64,000 nt of DNA, taken from contig NZ_FQXM01000014.1 in NCBI RefSeq assembly GCF_900129965.1, positions 1-64,000 on the forward strand, written 5' to 3'. The first letter of the stretch is position 1, and the number at the start of each line of letters is the position of its first letter. The notes under the pieces were generated by a model. That model did not search any database. It was not told the DNA's origin and saw only the letters and a list, made by a program, of their open reading frames with translations. Positions 19,901 through 28,892 of this stretch are shown piece after piece. The stretch comes from Clostridium grantii DSM 8605 (lineage in GTDB: Bacteria; Bacillota; Clostridia; Clostridiales; Clostridiaceae). The position numbers and the translations under genes were made by a program.

Positions 19901-20099
19901 GGAAAAATTCCATTATAGTATTATCTTTATCTTTAACACCGAAACTCCCCATTCCTTGCCCTCTATTTACATAAAAAGACCACATTGGTATACCATCAAC
20001 ACCTGCAATACCTGGTAAAAAACTTGCAAAAGTTTTTGCTTTATCATAATCTTCTATCATAAATTGATTTTTATCGTTAAAACTATATTCTACTGACAT
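16917..20099 (-). CDS. GH94-type inverting beta-oligoglucan phosphorylase
   Basis: This large cytosolic enzyme of 1060 residues is predicted to split beta-glucan oligosaccharides with phosphate into glucose-1-phosphate. The layout resembles GH94: an N-terminal beta-sandwich (about 1-300), helical linker and (alpha/alpha)6 barrel (about 340-960). Visible landmarks are GNFRDVNQNRR (about 399-409), GEGYWTDHWTYN (about 514-525) and KPGWNDAMNGLPG (about 641-653), where D646 fits the general acid. Length and these motifs resemble 1,2-beta-oligoglucan phosphorylase (SOGP) more than cellobiose phosphorylase (about 800 residues). GH149 or GH161 beta-1,3 enzymes are alternatives. There is no signal peptide. 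It follows GH30 by 51 bases, and the linkage acted on is inferred only. Confidence 0.8.
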   Translation of the reverse strand: MSVEYSFNDKNQFMIEDYDKAKTFASFLPGIAGVDGIPMWSFYVNRGQGMGSFGVKDKDNTIMEFFPANLMYKNIELQGFRTFIKYQGKIHEIFSSMSQDQVERKMAIEKNILSIEEVNKTLNLKIKVTYFTMPKEDFAAIVRKVEIVDLNNNEVEIEVLDGLTQILPYGVSNSAYQSMANLSRAWFDVYNLENNIPYYKVRATTSDSSEVGEVTKGNFYLAFASNNEGLLPTIFDVDVIFGTNTSLTYPAGWDCSVEELNKRIQIPQNKVSGGFTAVKASIKDKFTLCSIIGHIASPELINAKKHNFTMEYIKNKEFEARKLVDSLVEDTKTKTSNALFDKYIDSCYLDNILRGGYPLAIEAGDKNHIYHVFSRKHGDTEREYNFFSLEPAYYSQGNGNFRDVNQNRRSDILFNPKVKNFNVKQFMSLIQADGYNPLSVKGSTFTFDNSYMDEVLNYLEKGKEGFKSILEENFTPGDIITYLCENNIDLSISNDEYLNLILSKSTQNYEANFGEGYWTDHWTYNMDLVDTYLNIYPDMLEDFLFEEMDYKYFDSPVKVLKREEKYIIKNGKVRQYGSIFEDEKKCHDLGIDIKGTNWLKTEGGKGKVYETNLYAKLISLALNKFVTMDPYGMGIEMEGEKPGWNDAMNGLPGLFGSGLNETAELKRIVEFIVEVSSKFNKDFMFPVEMTELLMHTEKTLNRYLNEEFEEFEYWNKIATLREEYREKIYYGIAGEEVKLSSKEILQAFTKFNHKINKGLEKALEYGNGIYPTYFTYEAKEYEIIEGKVNPVNGYQNVKVNAFECKPMPLFLEGPARTLKSMKDINKSRTLYKAIKESDIYDKKLKMYKTSVPLDELSNEIGRARAFTAGWLEREAVFLHMEYKYLLALLKAGLYNEYYEDMQTTLTAFLDPQVYGRSTLENSSFIASSVNPDDAVHGRGFVARLSGSTAEMLSIWFIMMAGEKVFTYENDKLQLELSPILPAWLFDNEGKVSFTFLGKTEVTYHNPKKLNTYGENKAVADKIIITVNENEKIELKGNIITEDYAKAIRDGKINKVDIYFK

Positions 20100-20150
20100 A
20101 ATTTACTCTCCTTTTTATTTATGTTTTAATTAACTTATTAAATTAGGCTT

Positions 20151-21485
20151 CTAAATTAAAACTGTTACAATTGAGTGCGGTAATAAAGTGTAAGATGCGT
20201 ATTTATTGTTTATTTCTAGATTTAAACTTTCACTGTTATCTGTTTCATTCATTAATATCATTACACTAGTGCCATCTTCATTTAAAAAGGCTACGTTTTG
20301 CAACTTAGTATTACCTTCTACTTTAACTTCTACTCTAACTGCACCTGGTTTTACATATTTACTAAAATGTCCGATATAGTAATATGAGCTATTATAATGA
20401 ATCTCTTGTGTTTTTGTATCTGCAATTATTGGAGCATCACAAAGATTTCCTACATGGTTTGGTCCCCCTGTTTCATCAAGAATAAGGTTCCAATCTAACC
20501 AACCTTCTTGCCAGTTATTAAAATCTCCAATCATATTTCTACCATATCTTTCACCAGTTAGCCATGAGCCTAAGTGAACTCCACCTTCTTGGCATCCTTC
20601 ACTAAATAAAATATGTTTGTTTGGATATTTATCATGTACTTTTGAAAGATTCTCGAATTCTTCAGAAACATACCAATGATTTGCTACCCCATAAACGTAT
20701 TTTGCTGCCTCAGGGTCATCTAAAACTTTTTCAGCTCTTTCTACAATAATATCTCTGTTATGATCCCATATATAAACTTTAATATCTTCTAATCCTTCTT
20801 TTTCTAGAGTAGGTCCTAAATGATTTTTTATAAAATCTCTTTCTTCTTCATCGGAGTAAATACATGAATCCCATACTTGTGTAGCAGCCGGTTCATTTTG
20901 CACTGTAATTGCCCAAATATCTAGCTCTTCTTCTTTCATGGATTTTATAAATTTAGCATAATACCTTGCCCATACACTTGCGTATTCTTCAATTAATTTT
21001 CCACCATTATTCATCTCTCCATTTGTTTTCATCCATTCAGGTGGACTCCAAGGAGAAGCTAATAACATAATTTTATCATTTCTCACTTCTTCTGCAGCTT
21101 TGATAAAAGGAATAACCCATTTTTTCTCATGAGAAATATCAAAAGTTTTAAGTTCAGTATCATATTTTTCAACGTATGTATAATTACCTAGTGCAAAGTC
21201 ACAGCTATGAATATGAACACGTCCTATAGAGTAGCCTATTCCCTCTACTGGATGAAAATATTTTTTGATTATTTCTTTCCTTTTTTCTTCTTCCATTTTC
21301 GTTAAAGTATAAGCTGCAGCTTCTGTGAAAGCTCCTCCAAAACCAACAATCTTTTGAAATTTATTTTCCTCATTAATACTTATTGTTGTGTCATATTTTT
21401 TTTCATCTGCTAATTTTAAGGATTCCTTTTCAGTTAATCTATCCTCTGAATTCTTAGCTGTTTGAATAATTTTTAAATTTCTCAT
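20151..21485 (-). CDS. GH30-family glycoside hydrolase (cytoplasmic)
   Basis: This clan-A retaining glycosidase has 444 residues, a (beta/alpha)8 barrel and a C-terminal beta domain. It shows the GH30 opening KIVGFGGAFTEAAAY and SPWSPPEWMK. The acid/base E198 lies in TVQNEPAATQ and the nucleophile E296 in ILFSEGCQEGG. Known GH30 activities include beta-1,6-glucanase, beta-glucosidase, beta-xylosidase and glucosylceramidase. There is no signal peptide, so it acts on imported oligosaccharide. It is the first gene of a unit with the GH94 phosphorylase, behind its own promoter and a LacI/CcpA-like palindrome. Exact specificity is unknown. Confidence 0.9.
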   Translation of the reverse strand: MRNLKIIQTAKNSEDRLTEKESLKLADEKKYDTTISINEENKFQKIVGFGGAFTEAAAYTLTKMEEEKRKEIIKKYFHPVEGIGYSIGRVHIHSCDFALGNYTYVEKYDTELKTFDISHEKKWVIPFIKAAEEVRNDKIMLLASPWSPPEWMKTNGEMNNGGKLIEEYASVWARYYAKFIKSMKEEELDIWAITVQNEPAATQVWDSCIYSDEEERDFIKNHLGPTLEKEGLEDIKVYIWDHNRDIIVERAEKVLDDPEAAKYVYGVANHWYVSEEFENLSKVHDKYPNKHILFSEGCQEGGVHLGSWLTGERYGRNMIGDFNNWQEGWLDWNLILDETGGPNHVGNLCDAPIIADTKTQEIHYNSSYYYIGHFSKYVKPGAVRVEVKVEGNTKLQNVAFLNEDGTSVMILMNETDNSESLNLEINNKYASYTLLPHSIVTVLI

Positions 21486-21513
21486 AATATCAACCTCTCT
21501 TGATTTGTTTTTA

Positions 21514-21527
21514 TGTTAGCGCTACCA
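21514..21527. promoter_or_regulatory. LacI/CcpA-type operator
   Basis: TGTTAGCGCTACCA (minus strand TGGTAGCGCTAACA) has the central CG dyad of LacI-family operators and fits the catabolite-responsive element with one or two mismatches. It lies about 13 bases downstream of the GH30 -10 box, a roadblock position. Confidence 0.6.
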
Positions 21528-21539
21528 TTTTTTTAGTGT

Positions 21540-21568
21540 ATTATACCTTAGTTTTTAAGGATTTTAAA
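21540..21568 (-). promoter_or_regulatory. GH30-GH94 promoter
   Basis: On the minus strand, TTTAAA (21563-21568), 17-base spacer, TATAAT (21540-21545). The spacer contains CCTTA-N5-TAAGG (21547-21561), a small dyad. Confidence 0.6.
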
Positions 21569-21618
21569 CTTTGCTGCTTCACTTTAAATTTGAGCTTCTA
21601 TTCTTAATTCTATAAAAT

Positions 21619-23088
21619 CTAATTATTTAAAACGTTATTTCTATACTCATTTGGTGTTACTCCAGTTATTTTTTTAAATATTTTAGAAAAATGTTTAGAG
21701 TCATCATATCCTACTTCTGTGGCAATTTCATATATTTTATATTCCGGATTAGTCAATAATTTTTTAGCTTCTTCTATTCTTATCTTTTTCAAATAATTAA
21801 CAAAACTATCTCCAGTGTATTCTTTAAACATCTCAGAAAAGTAGGTATAATTCATTGAAACATAATTAGCCACTACGGCAAGATTAATTTGTTTATCGAA
21901 GTTATTATTTATATACTCAACTGCTTTTATTAAAGAATTATTACTGGAACTTTTACTATTAATTACTAATATTTCCTTATTTAATTCATACAACGTTTCT
22001 TTTAATCTGTCAATAAATATAACAATGTTCTCAAAATTATAAATTGAACTAAGTTTATTAATTTGTTCTTTCAATAAATTCTCCTCTATATTAATTCTTC
22101 CGTCAATATCCAGAATAATCTCAAAGATACTTTTTTGGAATTGTAAAATATATTGTAAACTGTATTTGCTTAAGTTGTTTACATCTATAATAGAATTGAA
22201 AGTATTATTAATATCCTCTATTCTGTCTAACCCAATAGAATTTTTTATATTTTCTATGAAATTTTCATCAAGAGTATTTTTTCTAGATTTAATTTCAAGC
22301 TCAGGATAGTTAATAATATGCTTTCCTTCATAAAATACTCTATATTCATAGGATGTTAAAGCTTCCTCATATGATTTTCTAATATCATCTATTCCTTCTT
22401 TTTCTGAACTCATTCCTATTGATAAATCATAAAGTTCACTACTATCTTTTATAATTTTCTTTACTTTCTTTACTGAGTTAGAAAAAATAACTAAATTTCC
22501 TTTGTAATCATTAAATAAGATTGTTTTATCATCATCAATATAAGAATATAACTTCTCCTTTGAATCTTTATTTTTCATACGAGTAACAAAACAAGTAAAT
22601 TTGTCATATAAAAATTCCTGTCTAATATTATTTAAAATTTTATTTATATCCTTATTTGAGATTTTTTCGTTAAATAAAATATAATTGATTTTTTCCACAT
22701 TTGTACTATGTTCAAGTTTTATATCTTCTTCAATACTTTGTAAAGTTTCATACAATTCATTTCTTTTAATTGGTTTTAACAAATATGCCTTTGCCCCACA
22801 TTTTAGAGCTTCAGAGGCATAATTAAAACTATCATATCCACTTATTATAACTATATAGGTATTTAGTTCCTTATTTCTAATATCTTTTATTAGTTCAATA
22901 CCTGTTAAATTGGGCATCCTTATATCAGTAATTATGATATCAAAATAATTTTCCTTTATTTGTTCTTTAGCTGATGTTCCGTCATGACATGTTGTAATGT
23001 CATAGTAATCTTCTTTGTATCTTTCAACCATTACCTTTAAGCCATTTCTTATTAATTCTTCATCATCAACAATTAATATTTTTCTCAT
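21619..23088 (-). CDS. YesN-type response regulator with AraC DNA-binding domain
   Basis: This 489-residue cytosolic response regulator has a receiver domain (1-120) with DD at 8-9, phospho-acceptor D55 in IIITDIRMPN and K103 in LLKPIKR. A central region of about 250 residues follows, then a C-terminal AraC-type double helix-turn-helix (about 388-487) with NYTYFSEMFKEYTG and the signature EIATEVGYDDSKHFSKIFKK. It is encoded 10 bases after the kinase and forms a YesM/YesN-like pair. By family precedent it senses extracellular sugar and activates the neighbouring LplABC-type transporter and hydrolase genes. Confidence 0.93.
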   Translation of the reverse strand: MRKILIVDDEELIRNGLKVMVERYKEDYYDITTCHDGTSAKEQIKENYFDIIITDIRMPNLTGIELIKDIRNKELNTYIVIISGYDSFNYASEALKCGAKAYLLKPIKRNELYETLQSIEEDIKLEHSTNVEKINYILFNEKISNKDINKILNNIRQEFLYDKFTCFVTRMKNKDSKEKLYSYIDDDKTILFNDYKGNLVIFSNSVKKVKKIIKDSSELYDLSIGMSSEKEGIDDIRKSYEEALTSYEYRVFYEGKHIINYPELEIKSRKNTLDENFIENIKNSIGLDRIEDINNTFNSIIDVNNLSKYSLQYILQFQKSIFEIILDIDGRINIEENLLKEQINKLSSIYNFENIVIFIDRLKETLYELNKEILVINSKSSSNNSLIKAVEYINNNFDKQINLAVVANYVSMNYTYFSEMFKEYTGDSFVNYLKKIRIEEAKKLLTNPEYKIYEIATEVGYDDSKHFSKIFKKITGVTPNEYRNNVLNN

Positions 23089-23098
23089 ATAATCCCCC

Positions 23099-24961
23099 CT
23101 ATAGATCCTTAAAAGGTATTATAATTCTCACTTTTGTGAATTTGCTTAACTCAGTGAAAATATTAATTCCATATTCTTTACCGTAAAACATTTGCATTCT
23201 TCCGTTGATATTAGCAAAGGCTATTCCATTACTTGCTTTTTTATCTATATTCTCTTTTTCCTCATCTTTAAGATGTTTTTCAATATCAACTTTTTCAATA
23301 GACCCATCCATTTTTTTTATCTTATCTTGGATTCTATGAAGTTCATAAGGACTAATTCCAACTCCATCATCTTCCACTTCAATAGCAACACCTTCACTTT
23401 GCTTGAAAGCTCTAATTATAATATTTCCTTTTTCAAGATTGTTGCTTATTTTTTCTTTTAAGCCATGCTTAATAGAATTTTCTACTAAAGGCTGAATGGA
23501 CATTTTTAAAACTTGAATATTCAATAAATCCTCTGGAATTTCCTTTATTAAATTTATTCTATTGTTAAATCTAACATTTAATAAAGCCACATAATTATCT
23601 ATATACTCTAGCTCTTTGTCTAGTGTAGAAAATTGGCTTTCCCACTTTATATTGTATCTAAACATATCTCCTAAAGATGTAAGGGAATCAGAAATTTTAT
23701 ACATTCCCTCAATTTCTGCCATCATTTTTATATTTTCTAAGCTATTATATAAAAAATGAGAATCTATCTGTGATTGAAGGGCTCTAAGTTCAGATTCCTT
23801 TGCAACTAATTCTTTGTTTATAATTTCACTCACAAGTTGATTAATCTTACTAAATAATTGTCGGAAATGATATGCAAGCTCTCCTACTTCATCCTTATTT
23901 TTCATAGGAAGATTTATATTAAAATCTCCTTCTTTCATTTTTTTAAGTTCTTCCGTAATTAATTTTAAATCGTTTAGTATTAAAGATGTAATTAAATAGG
24001 TTATTAATGAAAGAATACCAATTAGCACAACTGTTATACCTACAATTGCATTTCTTTTTGCTACAATATTTGATAGAATTTCTTCTGTGGAATTCACGTT
24101 TAAAATATAGCCATCTATTGCATTAATATACTCATAGGAAAATATAAGTTCTACACCTTTATTATTTATAATAAAACTTTTCTTTTCATCAGATAAATTT
24201 TCATTGAATGTATTAATAATGAATTGGAAATCTAAATCCTCATTCTCCAAAAAATTATTATCTTCGTTTGTTATTACACTATTATCTTTTATAACAAAAA
24301 ATTGTCTTTTACCTTTGTCTGCTTCATTAAACATTCTAACAAAAAAATCCTGTAAAGACATATTTACTTCACTTATGCCAATTCTATTATCATAGGGCAA
24401 ATTCAAAACCTTATAAAATGAAACTACGTCTTGTAATTGATTATAATTTACATTGTTATATTTTAGTTGTTTCTGATCAAGTATCCATAAACCTTTATCT
24501 CCATTATCGATTACTTTATCAAACCATCTTTCTTCTTTAATATTCTCTTCATGATATATAATAGGCCAAATTTCTGGAATATATCTAGATTCATTTACGT
24601 AAAACTTAATTCTATTAATTTCAGGATTATTATATTGTAACTGAAGAATATCTAGATATGTGTTTAAACTATATTCTACAAATTCTTCTTTAGTAACCTC
24701 TCTAGTGGTATTAACAAAATTGATGAAATTTTTGTTTGCTAAAACTAATTGAGTGGTTCTTTCTATAACACTTATATTTGAATTAATATTTGCTTTTTCT
24801 GTACTTACTATATATTCATTTTGTATAGTTAATTCTTTAATAGTATTATCCTCAAATTCCTTAAATATATAAAAAGAAATAATTATTATTGGAACTGCGA
24901 TAACACAAATATAAGCTAATATTAACTTTTTTCCTAAATTCATATCTCTAATTTTCTTCAT
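23099..24961 (-). CDS. YesM-type sensor histidine kinase
   Basis: This 620-residue membrane kinase has a first membrane helix at about 12-30, an extracellular sensor of about 250 residues, a second helix near 297-318, HAMP, then the His_kinase core of the LytS/YesM group. The phospho-acceptor histidine lies in LQSQIDSHFLYNSLENIK. The ATPase carries QPLVENSIKHG and VEDDGVGIS. This group phosphorylates YesN/AraC regulators. It lies between the binding-protein gene and its regulator, with a hairpin separating it from the transport genes. Confidence 0.93.
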   Translation of the reverse strand: MKKIRDMNLGKKLILAYICVIAVPIIIISFYIFKEFEDNTIKELTIQNEYIVSTEKANINSNISVIERTTQLVLANKNFINFVNTTREVTKEEFVEYSLNTYLDILQLQYNNPEINRIKFYVNESRYIPEIWPIIYHEENIKEERWFDKVIDNGDKGLWILDQKQLKYNNVNYNQLQDVVSFYKVLNLPYDNRIGISEVNMSLQDFFVRMFNEADKGKRQFFVIKDNSVITNEDNNFLENEDLDFQFIINTFNENLSDEKKSFIINNKGVELIFSYEYINAIDGYILNVNSTEEILSNIVAKRNAIVGITVVLIGILSLITYLITSLILNDLKLITEELKKMKEGDFNINLPMKNKDEVGELAYHFRQLFSKINQLVSEIINKELVAKESELRALQSQIDSHFLYNSLENIKMMAEIEGMYKISDSLTSLGDMFRYNIKWESQFSTLDKELEYIDNYVALLNVRFNNRINLIKEIPEDLLNIQVLKMSIQPLVENSIKHGLKEKISNNLEKGNIIIRAFKQSEGVAIEVEDDGVGISPYELHRIQDKIKKMDGSIEKVDIEKHLKDEEKENIDKKASNGIAFANINGRMQMFYGKEYGINIFTELSKFTKVRIIIPFKDL

Positions 24962-25063
24962 ATTAGTAATCCACCTTCACTCACATTATAATTAAGTATA
25001 ACTTATAATGTAAAAAAGTAAACCTATAAGAATCTTTCATTTATTCTTTGATTATTTATATAT

Positions 25064-25093
25064 GAAGTGGTTTGCCAATAGACAAACCACTTC
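25064..25093 (-). terminator. Stem-loop after the binding-protein gene
   Basis: Perfect 11-bp arms GAAGTGGTTTG / CAAACCACTTC, loop of eight bases. The following sequence is only moderately T-rich on the minus strand. It probably limits transcription from the transport genes into the two-component genes. Confidence 0.65.
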
Positions 25094-25127
25094 AATTAAA
25101 AACTTATAATAGGCTTAACCTTAATTT

Positions 25128-26777
25128 TTATAATCCTAATTTTGCTAAATTCTCTTCATATTTTCCTTGCTTATATTGAAGTAAGCCAGCAAAATCATAA
25201 CTTTCTCTTTTTTCTATAAAAGCACTGAATATTTCATCAAATTCTTCATCAGAACCTGCTAATAATAGTTTTGGAAGAGTTTCGCCCCAAAGATTACTGA
25301 TTTTTGTACTATTGATACCTTCTGTTGTATCACCTGCTGGGTTTATATTATCAAATTGAGCATAGCTTACAGTTTTACCTTTTGTCCAGTCTTCCATTTG
25401 TTTAAATGGTTCTGCTGTTTCTGGTGTCCATTGTAGCATCATATTTGTATCCATTAGCATCCAGAAAGTATTAGATGCTCCATATTGTTTATCAAATGCT
25501 GTTCTATCAGAATTCAATAATTCTAAAACTTCAGGTTTAAATTGATCTTTTCCATCTATGTTTTGCCATGTAATTCCTTCTTGTCCTAAGAAAACATCCT
25601 TTTGTCCTTCTTCACTTATAAGATAAGTTAAGAATTCAATAGCTCTTTCAGGATCTTCACAAGATTTAGAAATCAATGTTACTGTCCATCCTGAAATTCC
25701 ATCTCCTGAAAGTCTAGCTTCATCGCCAGCACTGTTAGCTGGTCCATCAACTGCAATATAAACTGATTCAGGATCATTTTGATAAAGGGCTTGTTCTGGT
25801 GCTGCCATATCACTTCTTTGATAAAGCATTGCAAAATATCTTCCTTGTGCAATCTTTTCTTCCATTTGAGGTCTTTGATCTATAAATACATCTTGAGATA
25901 AAAGACCTAGTTCATTTGCTTCTCTAAAAGTTTTTAACCAAGATATATATTCTGGATCTGTAGTAACATCATATAATTTTCCATCTTTTTCTCTAGGAAT
26001 AGCTAAAAAGTTTTGTAAATAATCTTCTAAAGAATAGTTTCCTGCTTCAGTAAATTGGTGTAATCCTAATGGTATTATTGGCTGTCCGTTTACTTCTGGG
26101 AACATTTCTTTAGCTGCTTCTAAAGCTGCTAAAAAACCTTCTTGTGTACTCATATCTGGACTTCCAATAGCTTCATACATATCTTTTCTAACTAAAAAAG
26201 TTTGATTTGAAGGTTTAATGTCACTATATTTTTCAAAATCCTCTGGTGATGATGAAGCATTTGGATATTGATAAACGTTACCATTTTCTTCAGTATACCA
26301 TCCTAATTTTTTATCATCAGCTACTTTGAAGAAATAAGGGTCATATTCATCAGCTAATTCATTAAGTGCATAAACTAAATCTCCTTCAATCATTTTATCT
26401 ACGCCATCTTCCCACCAACCTAAAGTTAGTATATCTGGAAGATCACCAGATGCAATAAGAGTATTAAGTTTTTCATTTTCATTTCCAGCAGGAACTATGT
26501 AATTAACGTTTACTCCTGTTTTTTCAGTAATATATTTAGAAGTTGTATCTACTCCCCATTGGTTTGCAAACCAAGAAAAGTTTAAATACCAATCAAATGT
26601 TATAGGGTCTGTATCAGCCTTCCAGCCAGGTTCATCTGCATTTGACACTGTTGTAGTTTCTCCAGAAGAAGCTTGGTCATTTGTAGTATTTTTGCTACCA
26701 CAACCTGCTAATACTGAAGTCAATAAAACAACACTTAAAGCAGAAGTAATAATTTTTGATAATGTCTTTCTTTTCAT
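25128..26777 (-). CDS. Extracellular solute-binding lipoprotein (LplA-like)
   Basis: This sugar-binding lipoprotein of an ABC importer has 549 residues. The signal peptide ends in the lipobox LAGC with C26 lipidated, followed by a Ser/Thr/Gly-rich linker. The mature protein is an aromatic-rich family 1/LplA-type binding protein (for example FDWYLNFSWFANQWG and ILTLGWWEDG), typical for oligosaccharide capture. It is third in the permease-permease-binding protein order. A 12-bp stem-loop sits between permease and this gene, consistent with differential expression of the binding protein. Confidence 0.92.
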   Translation of the reverse strand: MKRKTLSKIITSALSVVLLTSVLAGCGSKNTTNDQASSGETTTVSNADEPGWKADTDPITFDWYLNFSWFANQWGVDTTSKYITEKTGVNVNYIVPAGNENEKLNTLIASGDLPDILTLGWWEDGVDKMIEGDLVYALNELADEYDPYFFKVADDKKLGWYTEENGNVYQYPNASSSPEDFEKYSDIKPSNQTFLVRKDMYEAIGSPDMSTQEGFLAALEAAKEMFPEVNGQPIIPLGLHQFTEAGNYSLEDYLQNFLAIPREKDGKLYDVTTDPEYISWLKTFREANELGLLSQDVFIDQRPQMEEKIAQGRYFAMLYQRSDMAAPEQALYQNDPESVYIAVDGPANSAGDEARLSGDGISGWTVTLISKSCEDPERAIEFLTYLISEEGQKDVFLGQEGITWQNIDGKDQFKPEVLELLNSDRTAFDKQYGASNTFWMLMDTNMMLQWTPETAEPFKQMEDWTKGKTVSYAQFDNINPAGDTTEGINSTKISNLWGETLPKLLLAGSDEEFDEIFSAFIEKRESYDFAGLLQYKQGKYEENLAKLGL

Positions 26778-26822
26778 TGATAATTCCCCCTTGTATAAAA
26801 TAGTATATATTATTTATTTAAA

Positions 26823-26847
26823 TTAGCCAAAATTAAATTTTGGCTAA
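26823..26847 (-). terminator. Intercistronic stem-loop
   Basis: Perfect 12-bp arms (26823-26834 and 26836-26847) with a one-base gap, between the second permease gene and the binding-protein gene. It has no long T-run, so an mRNA processing or stabilising element is as likely as a partial terminator. Confidence 0.6.
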
Positions 26848-26858
26848 TAAAGTGCTTA

Positions 26859-27752
26859 TTAACCTTTTACTCCGCCTAACATCATTCCTTTAACAAAATA
26901 CTTTTGAAGGAATGGATAAACACAAACAATTGGTGCTGTTGTAACAACCATAGTAGCAAGTTTAATTGATGATGAAGTTGTAGTTTTCACAACTCCTGTA
27001 GCTGTCAAATTAGACATTTGATTACCACTAGATTGAGCAACAATTCTAAAAAGATATGTTTGTATAGGTTGTAAATTTGCATCATTCACAAAAATTATAC
27101 CTGCAAAATAGTCGTTCCATTGGTATACCCCATGGAAAAGTGCAATAGTTGCAAAAACTGGCATAGATAAAGGTATAATAACTTTAAGAAAGATTTTAAA
27201 CTCATTTGCTCCGTCAATCATAGCTGCTTCTTCTAAACTGATAGGCATTTCTCTAAAGAAAGCAGTAAAAATAATTAAATCGTAGAAACTAAAAGCTGCT
27301 GGTATAATATATACCAAGAAATTATTTAATAAACCTAAATCTCTAAGTAATAGATAATAAGGGATTAAACCGCCACTGAAGAATAGTGTTATAAGTCCCA
27401 AAGTTAAATATAGTTTTCTACCAATAAGTTCTTTTTTTGATAAAGCATATGCCACCATGGCAGTGAAAAATACATGTACAATTGTTCCAATTAATGTTTT
27501 AGCTACTGTTACCCCTAATGATTGTATAATACCCGTATTAGCAAAAACAGCTTTATAATTATCTAAGCTAAATTGTCTAGGAAACCAATAAATTCCACCT
27601 TGCATTGCATCCATACCATCATTAAAAGAATTCACTACTACATACCATATTGGATAAATAGTCACAAAACATATACTAAGCATAATCAATACATTAATAA
27701 CATCAAAAATCCCGTCTGCTTTTGTTTTTCTTTTAAACATATTTATCTTCAT
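26859..27752 (-). CDS. Carbohydrate ABC transporter permease (LplC/YtcP-like)
   Basis: This inner membrane permease has 297 residues and six membrane segments. The cytoplasmic EAA loop reads EEAAMIDGANEFKIFLKVIIPLSMP and contacts the ATPase. It starts at ATG after GGGGGTGAG, 11 bases past the stop of the partner permease. No ATPase gene occurs in the locus, so a shared MsmK/MsmX-type ATPase encoded elsewhere is presumably used, as in B. subtilis LplABC-like systems. Confidence 0.93.
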   Translation of the reverse strand: MKINMFKRKTKADGIFDVINVLIMLSICFVTIYPIWYVVVNSFNDGMDAMQGGIYWFPRQFSLDNYKAVFANTGIIQSLGVTVAKTLIGTIVHVFFTAMVAYALSKKELIGRKLYLTLGLITLFFSGGLIPYYLLLRDLGLLNNFLVYIIPAAFSFYDLIIFTAFFREMPISLEEAAMIDGANEFKIFLKVIIPLSMPVFATIALFHGVYQWNDYFAGIIFVNDANLQPIQTYLFRIVAQSSGNQMSNLTATGVVKTTTSSSIKLATMVVTTAPIVCVYPFLQKYFVKGMMLGGVKG

Positions 27753-27763
27753 AAACTCACCCC

Positions 27764-28720
27764 CTAAAAAATTCCAGTTCCATTTAACTTTTTACTTCCT
27801 AGATTTGCAGAAAATAATAGTATAAACGCTATGATTGATTTAAATAAACCAACTGCTGTAGCATAAGAGAATCTAGCATTTTGAATACCCATTGTATAAA
27901 CATAAATATCAACAACATTACTTGAACTAATATTTAATGAATTTTTCAAAACAAGAATTTGATCAAAGTTTGCATTCAATAATCCGCTTATTGCTAGTAT
28001 AAAAAGAATTGAAATTGTTGGAGTTATTGATGGAAGTGTTATTGAAAACATTCTTCTAAATCTTCCTGCTCCATCAATTGTTGCTGCTTCATACATTTCA
28101 GGATCTATCCCCGCAATAGCTGCCAAATAAATTATTGCAGACCAGCCAAGTTCTTTCCATATATCAGAGACTACTGCTATTCCCCAGAAATATTCTGCTT
28201 TTGCTAAATAGTTAATTCTTTCAGAACTTAATCCTAAACCCATAAGAATGTTATTTATAATTCCCACATCCGAAAGCCAGTTCATTAATATTCCGCCTAA
28301 AACAACCCAAGATAGAAAATGAGGTAAATAAGATATAGTTTGTACAGATTTTTTAAATCTTACAGAAGTAATCTCATTAAGTAAAAGTGCAAACATTATT
28401 GGTAAAGGAAAGCCTATAATTAATTTAAAAAAACTAATTCCAATAGTATTTTTCATAATAAGCCAAAAATTATCATCTGCAAAGAACTCTGTAAAATGCA
28501 TAAATCCTACCCAAGGTGCTGCTGAGATTGGTTTGACAATATTATATTGTTTGAATGCGATTACAATCCCCGCCATGGGTATGTAGTTAAATATAAGCAT
28601 CCATATTACTCCAGGGATAGCCATAGCAAGAAGATATCTTTGACTATATAGTTTTTGACGAAAATCTTTAGTTTTTTTAGCATTTGTCATTTTAGAATTT
28701 ACTTGAAGATCATTTTGCAT
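27764..28720 (-). CDS. Carbohydrate ABC transporter permease (LplB/YteP-like)
   Basis: This inner membrane permease has 318 residues and about six membrane segments after a basic N-terminal tail. The EAA loop is MYEAATIDGAGRFRRMFSIT. It is the first gene of the transport unit, starting after GAAAGGAG. Its promoter overlaps a cre-like sequence. Confidence 0.93.
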   Translation of the reverse strand: MQNDLQVNSKMTNAKKTKDFRQKLYSQRYLLAMAIPGVIWMLIFNYIPMAGIVIAFKQYNIVKPISAAPWVGFMHFTEFFADDNFWLIMKNTIGISFFKLIIGFPLPIMFALLLNEITSVRFKKSVQTISYLPHFLSWVVLGGILMNWLSDVGIINNILMGLGLSSERINYLAKAEYFWGIAVVSDIWKELGWSAIIYLAAIAGIDPEMYEAATIDGAGRFRRMFSITLPSITPTISILFILAISGLLNANFDQILVLKNSLNISSSNVVDIYVYTMGIQNARFSYATAVGLFKSIIAFILLFSANLGSKKLNGTGIF

Positions 28721-28761
28721 TTTTTATCTCCTTTCAAAAGATATTGTTATCATCTAAATAC

Positions 28762-28790
28762 ATTATAATTCTTTGATAACGTTTTTTTAA
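28762..28790 (-). promoter_or_regulatory. Promoter of the carbohydrate transport genes with cre-like site
   Basis: On the minus strand, TTAAAA (28785-28790), 17-base spacer, TATAAT (28762-28767). TTGATAACGTTTTTTT (28773-28788) differs from the catabolite-responsive element consensus at two positions and lies across the spacer. Confidence 0.5.
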
Positions 28791-28892
28791 TGTGTGGAAA
28801 TTCGTATTAAGTGTTCATTTTTCGGTTTTGATTATTTTGGTTTTCTATATTTGTATTTTAATCCACCTTTATATTTGTAGATTCTTTTTTAA

